Shown here piece by piece: positions 58,339 to 64,000 of a stretch of 64,000 nt of DNA. A model generated the notes under the pieces. It was not told the DNA's origin. It did no database searches and was given only the letters and a program-made list of their open reading frames with translations. Position 1 is the first letter of the stretch. Each line of letters begins with the position of its first letter. Position numbers and translations under genes: made by a program. Origin of the DNA: Mesorhizobium australicum WSM2073 (GTDB lineage Bacteria > Pseudomonadota > Alphaproteobacteria > Rhizobiales > Rhizobiaceae); contig NC_019973.1 in NCBI RefSeq assembly GCF_000230995.2, positions 5,470,001 through 5,534,000 on the forward strand, given 5' to 3'.

Positions 58339-58641
58339 TTTCGTTTCTCCTGCGCGCCGAACTGCCGAGTGTGTGGGTTGTTCCCAGCTGAACTCGAAAC
58401 ACGACCGCCAAGCTCATGAGAAAGCCCGCGCCTCCCGGCCGGGGAACGCGCGGGCTGATCAGGCTGAGGGGAACCCGATCGCGCGGCGCCAAACAAGGGG
58501 AGCGACGACGCCGCACGACACCGAACCTGGATCGGCCTCAGTTGTTCCACGTCGTCATCTTCGCGTTGTTTGCGCTTGAACGCGCCCAGGGTTTCGACTG
58601 GCATGGCCCTTCGGCAGCCCGGCATTCGATCCGGTCCACGC
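58339..58641. other. Gene-free stretch between divergent stress units
   Basis: Between the genes at 58338 (minus) and 58691 (plus) I see no supported coding region. It holds the minus-strand EcfG-type promoter at 58360-58384 and leads to the plus-strand one at 58642. Confidence 0.5.
58360..58384 (-). promoter_or_regulatory. EcfG-type promoter upstream of 58338
   Basis: Minus strand GGAAC (58384-58380), 16 nt, AGTT (58363-58360), 22 bp before the ATG. Confidence 0.5.
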
Positions 58642-58666
58642 GGAACAATCAGGGACCCCGCTGGTT
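58642..58666 (+). promoter_or_regulatory. EcfG-type promoter of the SDR gene
   Basis: GGAAC (58642-58646), 16 nt, GGTT (58663-58666), 25-28 nt before the start codon. Confidence 0.55.
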
Positions 58667-58690
58667 CGGCCGGAACGAACTTCGGAGGAC

Positions 58691-59479
58691 ATGATGACCA
58701 ATGCAAAGCTGGCCGTGGTGACGGGCGCATCGAGCGGCATCGGGAGGGAACTTGCCAAACTATGCGCCAAGGACGGCTATAATCTGGTCATAGCCGCCGA
58801 CGAGCCCGCGGTCCAACAGGCGGCCGAGGCTCTGGCTTCGCATGATGTGACCGTTGAAGCCGTCGAGGCAGATCTGGCATCCGTCGAAGGCGTCGATCAA
58901 CTCATTGCGCGGGTCGGCGATCGCGACATCGACCTTCTGTTCCTGAACGCCGGACGCGGCCTCGGCGACGGCTTTCTCGACCAGGACTGGCAGAAGGTTC
59001 GCCGGGTCATCGACACCAACATCACCGGCACGGTCTACCTTGCGCATGAGCTCGGCGCCAGGATGGCACGCCGCGGCCGTGGCCGAATTCTGTTCACCGG
59101 ATCGATTGCCGGCTTCATGCCCGGCACTTTCCAGGCCGTCTACAACGGCACCAAGGCGTTCATCGATTCCTTCTCGATCGCGCTGCGCCATGAGATGCGG
59201 GACACCGGCGTCACAGTCACGGTGCTGATGCCCGGGGCGACGCAAACGCGGTTCTTCGAACGCGCCGAAATGATGGATACCAAGGTCGGCACCGACGAGA
59301 AGGACAATCCGGCAGATGTCGCCAGAACCGGTTATGAGGCGATGATGGCGGGAGAGGAACAAGTGATCAGCGGCTGGAAGAACAAGCTGCAGGTCGCCGC
59401 CGCGCATATCACTCCGGCAGGTACGCTGGCCGAACAGCACCGCAAAATGGCCGAGCCGGGTTCAGCGTCCAGAGACTGA
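58691..59479 (+). CDS. Short-chain dehydrogenase/reductase (DltE/YqjQ-like)
   Basis: This 262-residue SDR has cofactor motif VVTGASSGIGRELAKLCAKDG (9-29), LNAGRGLGDGFLD and catalytic YNGTKAFIDSFS. It lacks a membrane segment and should be cytoplasmic. GGAGG precedes the tandem ATGs at 58691 and 58694; the second has better spacing. Under a stress promoter, a carbonyl-detoxifying role is reasonable; the substrate is unknown. The zinc dehydrogenase follows after 126 bp. Confidence 0.85.
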   Translation: MMTNAKLAVVTGASSGIGRELAKLCAKDGYNLVIAADEPAVQQAAEALASHDVTVEAVEADLASVEGVDQLIARVGDRDIDLLFLNAGRGLGDGFLDQDWQKVRRVIDTNITGTVYLAHELGARMARRGRGRILFTGSIAGFMPGTFQAVYNGTKAFIDSFSIALRHEMRDTGVTVTVLMPGATQTRFFERAEMMDTKVGTDEKDNPADVARTGYEAMMAGEEQVISGWKNKLQVAAAHITPAGTLAEQHRKMAEPGSASRD

Positions 59480-59605
59480 TCTCTACCTGTCTGCGGACGC
59501 AGACCCTTTGCGAGTATCGCAAGGTAATCGTCGGTGGCGCCCACTTCGGCTGAATGAAAGCTGCATTTGCCGATACCTCAAAATAGTCAACGCAGGAGCA
59601 ACAGG

Positions 59606-60784
59606 ATGAAAGCCCTCACATGGCACGGCAAAGGCGATATACGCTGCGATCAGGTGCAGGATCCGGCCATCGAGGATGACCGTGACGTCATCATCAAGGT
59701 CACCTGCTGCGCCATTTGCGGCTCGGACCTGCATCTGATGGACGGCTACATGCCGACCATGGAATCGGGCGACGTGCTTGGACACGAGACCATGGGAGAG
59801 GTCGTGGAGGTCGGCCGCGGTCATTCCAAGTTCAAGAAGGGCGACCGCATCGTGGTGCCGTTCAACATTTCATGCGGCGAATGCTGGTTTTGCCAGAAGG
59901 GGCTGTTCTCGCTTTGCGACCGGTCCAATCCCAATGCCAAGCAAGCGGCCGAGGTGATGGGACAATCGCCGGCCGGCCTGTTCGGCTATTCGCATCTGGT
60001 TGGCGGCTATTGGGGCGGCCAGGCCGAATATCTGCGCGTACCATTCGCCGATGTCGGCCCGATCAAGGTGCCGGAAGGCATGGATGACGAGCAGGTGCTG
60101 TTTCTTTCCGACATCTTTCCGACCGGCTACATGGCAGCGGAAAACGCCGGCATCGAGCCCGGCGACACGGTCGCGATCTGGGGCTGCGGTCCGGTCGGCC
60201 AGTTCGCCATCCAGAGCGCATGGATGCTCGGCGCCGGTCGCGTCATCGCGATCGACAAGGTTCCGGAACGACTGGCCATGGCTCGCGAACATGGCAAGGC
60301 CGAGACACTCGATTTCAGCAATTCAAAGATCTACGACGCCCTGATGGCGATGACCGATGGCCGAGGGCCGGATCGCTGCATCGATTGCGTGGGTACCGAA
60401 GCCGATGCCGGCGCCAGTGCAGACTCCATGCTCGACAAGGTCAAGGCGGCTGCCTTCCTCGGCACCGACAGGCCACATGTGCTGCGCGAAGCAATCTACT
60501 GTTGCCGCAAGGGCGGCACCATTTCGATCCCCGGCGTGTATATCGGCCTCGTCGATCATATCCCCTTTGGCGCCGCGATGAACAAGGGCCTGACGTTCCG
60601 TATGGGCCAGACCCACACGCAGCGGTATCTCGAACCGCTTTTGGCCAAGGTCCAGACCGGCGAGATCGACCCGTCCTTCGTGATCACGCACAGGGCCGGC
60701 CTTGAAGCCGGGCCCGATCTCTACAAGACGTTTCGCGACAAGCAGGACGGCTGCATCAAGGTGGTCATGCGGCCGCATGGGTGA
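59606..60784 (+). CDS. Zinc-dependent alcohol dehydrogenase, formaldehyde dehydrogenase-like
   Basis: This 392-residue zinc MDR has catalytic-zinc motif [16 protein letters not shown] and [12 protein letters not shown], structural-zinc cysteines [15 protein letters not shown], and Rossmann motif [18 protein letters not shown]. The long insert and length match glutathione-independent formaldehyde dehydrogenase-like proteins. CAGGAGC precedes ATG 59606. Located after a stress SDR, it probably handles aldehydes or alcohols produced under stress. Confidence 0.87.
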   Translation: MKALTWHGKGDIRCDQVQDPAIEDDRDVIIKVTCCAICGSDLHLMDGYMPTMESGDVLGHETMGEVVEVGRGHSKFKKGDRIVVPFNISCGECWFCQKGLFSLCDRSNPNAKQAAEVMGQSPAGLFGYSHLVGGYWGGQAEYLRVPFADVGPIKVPEGMDDEQVLFLSDIFPTGYMAAENAGIEPGDTVAIWGCGPVGQFAIQSAWMLGAGRVIAIDKVPERLAMAREHGKAETLDFSNSKIYDALMAMTDGRGPDRCIDCVGTEADAGASADSMLDKVKAAAFLGTDRPHVLREAIYCCRKGGTISIPGVYIGLVDHIPFGAAMNKGLTFRMGQTHTQRYLEPLLAKVQTGEIDPSFVITHRAGLEAGPDLYKTFRDKQDGCIKVVMRPHG

Positions 60785-60854
60785 GCCGTTCATCGGCACG
60801 AGAACCGTTTCGTCTTCGCTCGTGCCTTCCCCTTCATGGCGCCGTCGCGGTCGC

Positions 60855-60879
60855 GGAACTTTCAATCGTGCCGATGATT
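60855..60879 (+). promoter_or_regulatory. Weak EcfG-like promoter upstream of 60911
   Basis: GGAAC (60855-60859), 16 nt, GATT (60876-60879). Only TT of the -10 agrees, so the support is weaker than for the others. Confidence 0.3.
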
Positions 60880-60910
60880 GAAATCGTTTCGTGCAAGGAA
60901 AGGAACCATC

Positions 60911-61150
60911 ATGGCCAAGGAAGATTCTGCCTCGAAACCCGCCGTCCGGTCACCCAACGCCGAGGGCCTGCCGCACCCAAGGAGGGATGCCAGCGACACG
61001 GATGCCGGTGCAAAACCGCTGACGCCAAAGACCGCGGGCGCGTCGCGCCCGTCAAGCGTTCCATTGGACAATCCGGTCGCCAACCGAAATGCCGGTCGGC
61101 CGCGCCAGGCGAGCACCACGCCCCGGCCCACCGACAAGCCGCTGGATTGA
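60911..61150 (+). CDS. Small Pro/Ala/Lys-rich hypothetical protein
   Basis: This 79-residue hydrophilic, likely disordered protein (MAKEDSASKPAVRSPNAEGL and onward) contains several Pro-Arg and Ala-Ser-Thr stretches. AAGGAAAGGAACC lies just upstream of ATG 60911. Composition is like the protein at 32446. No family recognised. Confidence 0.68.
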   Translation: MAKEDSASKPAVRSPNAEGLPHPRRDASDTDAGAKPLTPKTAGASRPSSVPLDNPVANRNAGRPRQASTTPRPTDKPLD

Positions 61151-61173
61151 TCGCGACAGGCTAGCTCCTTGGA

Positions 61174-61545
61174 TCACGGTTTCTTGGCGCGAAGCGATGC
61201 CAGGTCGGCCACGGCAGTGAGGATGGCCGCTTCGCTTGCGGGTTTTGCCACGAATTTGCAGTTTCGGAACCGGGCGGGAAGATCGCCCCGCCCATATCCC
61301 GTTACGAACGCGAAAGGAGTGCCGCGAGTCAGCAATATCTCCGCGATCGGCAGGCTCGTTTCGGCGTTCAGTTGAACGTCCAGCAACGCCATGTCGACCT
61401 TATCGGCCTCGACCAGCCGAAGTGCTGCGGCAACGGACGAAACAGGCCCGACCACGGGATAGCCCGCCGCACGCAGATCAGACGCGACGTCCTCCGCGAT
61501 CAGCCACTCGTCCTCAACCACCAGAACGCGCGGTCTGTCGCTCAC
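61174..61545 (-). CDS. Single-domain response regulator
   Basis: This 123-residue receiver domain has the acidic pair in VLVVEDEWLIAEDV, phosphoacceptor Asp in DMALLDVQLN (about residue 56), a Thr in FVTGYGRG and the conserved Lys in FVAKPAS. No output domain is present, so it works by protein-protein signalling. It overlaps the histidine kinase gene end by 4 bp and is its likely partner. Confidence 0.9.
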   Translation of the reverse strand: MSDRPRVLVVEDEWLIAEDVASDLRAAGYPVVGPVSSVAAALRLVEADKVDMALLDVQLNAETSLPIAEILLTRGTPFAFVTGYGRGDLPARFRNCKFVAKPASEAAILTAVADLASLRAKKP

Positions 61546-64000
61546 GGCGCGTCCTTGTGGTTTGCCGAAAAAGCGATCTGGACCTCAAGACCTTCCTTGT
61601 GGAAGGAGGTGTCGACCTGGCCCCCGAGCCTGTAGCCGATTTCCCCCTTCAACAGGTTCAGGCCAAAGCCGTTGTTCAACGGCTCCTTGACCGGAGGGCC
61701 GTCCTTTTCGCGCCAGCCAAGCGTGAAATTATCGCCGTCCATCGCCCATCTGACACCAATCCTGCCTCGAGGCTTGGACAGGGCGCCATACTTGGCCGCG
61801 TTGGTTGCCAGTTCATGGATGGCCATACTGAGGGAAAGCCCCTGTTGCGGGCCGAGTCTAACATCGTCGCCATCGAGTTCGATCCGTTCGATGCCGAACG
61901 GCTCGAGTTCCTGGTGGAGCAGTTCCTTGACCGAAGCTTCTTTCCACCTCTCGCGGGTCAGCAATCCGTAGGCCCGGGACATGGCATGCAGCCGGCCGAT
62001 CAAGGCCTCCGCGAACTCTTCTTTCGTATCCGAACTGTCCCGCGTCCGGTTGGCGATGCTGGCGATCACCGCCAGCATGTTCTTGACGCGATGGTTGAGC
62101 TCCGAGATGAGCACCTGCTGATGCTCTTCCGCCCGCGCCAGGGTGGTGACGTCGACCAGTGTCACCACGACGCCCTGTATCCTGTTGCCCTTGTCCCGAT
62201 AGGGATTGATGCGGACCATGTGAAACAGGCCCCTGGAATCGCGCGCAAGATGGTGGTTCAGGGTCTCGCCTGTCTCGAACACCTTGTCGATGTGCTGCTT
62301 CAACTCGGGATAATCGAGTTGGCTCGACAGATCCGTCAGCGGTCGGCCGACGTCGGAGGGGCGCAGACTGAAGAAGGACGAGGCCGCCGGCGTGAAGGTC
62401 CGCACCACAAGACTGCGGTCGAGAAAAATGGTCGCGATGTCGGTGCTTTCGAACAGATTGCGCAGATCGCTGTTGGCGTGATCGAGCTCTTCTATCTTGC
62501 TGGTCAACTCCGCGTTGATCGTGTTGAGCTCTTCGTTGAGCGACTGCATCTCTTCCTTGGACGCTTCAAGTTCCTCGTTGGTGGATTGCGCCTCTTCGTT
62601 GACGGAGACGAGTTCCTCGTTCGACGATTTCACCTCTTCGAGGGCCGTCTCGTATTCCTCTATGGTGGATTGAAGGCGCTCTCTTGTGTCGCGCAGTTCC
62701 CGCTCAAGATCGGCGGTGCTGTCGCTGTCACGGCCGCCCCCGGCCTCATCGGATCGGGCCTGGGTCGGGCCCGACGGCTCGAAGAGGACAAGGTAAAGCG
62801 GCTCACCATTGCCCCTCTCGGCCAGGGGTTCGATGGTCAGCCTGATCGGTTGGACGCGTTCGTCGTCTTCCTCGACGGCGAGATTGTCCCGCACAACAGT
62901 GCGGCGTGTCGTCGTCGCCTCCCTCAATGCGGCGCGCAGGTCCAGGCGAAGCCCGCGGCGCGCCATCGTCAGCAACTGCCGGCTGGGGATGCCTTGCGGC
63001 GCTTCGAGGTATCTTCCGGTCCTCGCCGAATAGTAGACGACGTCGCCTTCGGCGTTGACGAGGACATGCGGCGGCGCGAACCGCTCCAGCACCTGCGCCT
63101 CGACAGCCTGGCGCAGCGGATAGCCGACCGTGCCCTTCTTCAAGCCGGCGGTTTCGGCGGGAAAGACGCCGGAATGGACATCCCCGATCAGCGCCGGCAG
63201 CCTGATATGTGGCGAGGCATGCTCCCGTGCTTGGAAGAGGCGATGCTTCTTGTCGACGGTGGCGAACAGATTTTCGTGCTGCCCAACGCTTTCGGACGTG
63301 CCGAGGAAAAGATAGCCACCCGGCTTCAGCGAATAGTGGAAGACAGGAAGAACGCGACTTTGAATGGCTGGGCCGAAATAGATCAGCAGATTGCGGCACG
63401 AAACCAGATCCATGCGCGAGAAGGGCGGATCGCGGATGACGCTGTGCGGCGAGAAGATGCACAGTTCCCGGATCTCGTTGCTGATGACGTAGCTTTCGCC
63501 ATCGCCGTTGAAAAACCGCTGTTTGCGCTCCGGGGAAAGACCCTGCATCAAGGCCTCGGGATAGCGTGCGGCGCGCGCCACGGCCAGGGCCGGCTCGTCT
63601 ATGTCGGTGGCGAATATCTGGACGCGCGGAACGGCTGAAAGCGTTTCCATGTGTTCACGCAGCAGGATGCCGATGGAGAACACCTCCTCGCCGGTGGCGC
63701 AGCCGGGAACCCAGACCCTGACCGTATCGGTCGCGGTCTTGCCCTCGAACAGCCGCGGGATGATCTTTTGCTCCAGCAATTCGAAGGCATCGGGATCGCG
63801 GAAGAAGTTGGTGACATTGATCAGCAGATCGCGAAACAGGTTCATCACCTCGCGAGGGTCCTTCTTCAGCCAGTCGATATAGCCATTGATGGACTGTATC
63901 TGGGCGATCTGCATGCGCCGCTTGATGCGGCGCAGGAATGTCTTGGTTTTATAGCCTGAAAAGTCGTGGCCGGAGTGGCTGCGCAAAATGCCGTATATCT
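61542..64000 (-). CDS. CheB/CheR-PAS-HWE histidine kinase (partial, 5' end beyond window)
   Basis: This is the C-terminal 818 residues of a large sensor. The first visible part is a CheR methyltransferase domain (VWVPGCATGEEVFSIGILL, then IFATDIDEPAL, CRNLLIYF). A coiled coil of about 90 residues (LESTIEEYETALEEVKSSNEEL-type) follows, then a PAS domain (SDVGRPLTDLSSQLDY), and a HWE-type kinase domain with phospho-accepting His in ISELNHRVKNML and the ATP-site GFGLNLLKGEI. In the family a CheB methylesterase domain precedes CheR, so about 200 residues are missing upstream. The reading frame stays open to 64000 (IYGILRSHSGHDF). Confidence 0.9.
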   Translation of the reverse strand, partial: IYGILRSHSGHDFSGYKTKTFLRRIKRRMQIAQIQSINGYIDWLKKDPREVMNLFRDLLINVTNFFRDPDAFELLEQKIIPRLFEGKTATDTVRVWVPGCATGEEVFSIGILLREHMETLSAVPRVQIFATDIDEPALAVARAARYPEALMQGLSPERKQRFFNGDGESYVISNEIRELCIFSPHSVIRDPPFSRMDLVSCRNLLIYFGPAIQSRVLPVFHYSLKPGGYLFLGTSESVGQHENLFATVDKKHRLFQAREHASPHIRLPALIGDVHSGVFPAETAGLKKGTVGYPLRQAVEAQVLERFAPPHVLVNAEGDVVYYSARTGRYLEAPQGIPSRQLLTMARRGLRLDLRAALREATTTRRTVVRDNLAVEEDDERVQPIRLTIEPLAERGNGEPLYLVLFEPSGPTQARSDEAGGGRDSDSTADLERELRDTRERLQSTIEEYETALEEVKSSNEELVSVNEEAQSTNEELEASKEEMQSLNEELNTINAELTSKIEELDHANSDLRNLFESTDIATIFLDRSLVVRTFTPAASSFFSLRPSDVGRPLTDLSSQLDYPELKQHIDKVFETGETLNHHLARDSRGLFHMVRINPYRDKGNRIQGVVVTLVDVTTLARAEEHQQVLISELNHRVKNMLAVIASIANRTRDSSDTKEEFAEALIGRLHAMSRAYGLLTRERWKEASVKELLHQELEPFGIERIELDGDDVRLGPQQGLSLSMAIHELATNAAKYGALSKPRGRIGVRWAMDGDNFTLGWREKDGPPVKEPLNNGFGLNLLKGEIGYRLGGQVDTSFHKEGLEVQIAFSANHKDAP

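Noticed and set aside
1..64000. CRISPR array, prophage, insertion sequence, rRNA or tRNA genes
   Set aside because: No regular spaced repeats, transposase, integrase, phage structural gene or RNA gene signature was seen on either strand.

Overview
The window is a high-GC, gene-dense chromosomal segment that looks like a rhizobial alphaproteobacterium, most likely Mesorhizobium. The genus is inferred from the S. meliloti-type ehu/eut ectoine locus, DUF768-like, DUF982 and DUF427 small proteins, RIME-like mosaic palindromes, and many GGAAC-N16/17-NGTT (EcfG/RpoE2-type) promoters. I saw no rRNA, tRNA, CRISPR array, transposase or phage gene.

Layout. (1) 0-13.6 kb: an ectoine/5-hydroxyectoine import and catabolism locus. 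Minus strand: enuR, then ehuABCD (importer) and eutABCD; eutE would lie beyond the left edge. Plus strand: an AsnC/DoeX-type regulator, succinate-semialdehyde-type dehydrogenase, class III aminotransferase and a quinone-oxidoreductase-like protein. The pathway is hydroxyectoine to ectoine (EutABC), to N-acetyl-diaminobutyrate (EutD), to diaminobutyrate (EutE), to aspartate semialdehyde (aminotransferase), to aspartate (dehydrogenase). (2) 13.8-16.7 kb: an aromatic ammonia-lyase homologue whose MIO-forming Ala-Ser-Gly is missing, convergent with an unusual 2-hydroxyacid dehydrogenase. (3) 17-22.8 kb: a heterodimeric ABC exporter, a DHA2-type MFS exporter and a small secreted protein. (4) 22.9-32.1 kb: a probable dihydroxypropanesulfonate (DHPS) utilisation cluster (SDR, HisD-like HpsN, zinc dehydrogenase, GntR regulator) with a taurine/sulfonate-type ABC importer. 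Matching TTGTATATGC operator candidates precede both transcription units. A DAO-family oxidase and an SsuE/MsuE-like flavin reductase follow. (5) 32.4-61.2 kb: a stress island of mostly small proteins, with a YghA-like SDR, a HAD-phosphatase/P-loop ATPase fusion, a LigC-like DNA ligase, a YciE-like ferritin-fold protein, periplasmic aldehyde oxidoreductase PaoABC, BrkB, an EmrAB-like pump, an NTase/metallophosphoesterase pair, a divergent Nramp protein with two PRC-barrel-like partners, lipoproteins and dehydrogenases. About fifteen of these units have EcfG-type promoter matches at a sensible distance from the start codon, so the island reads as a general stress response regulon. (6) 61.2-64 kb: a single-domain response regulator and the 3' part of a CheB/CheR-PAS-HWE histidine kinase gene that runs off the right edge.

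Functions are assigned by reading motifs and by recall of protein families. No database search was run. Start codons were chosen from ribosome-binding sites and overlaps where these were visible.
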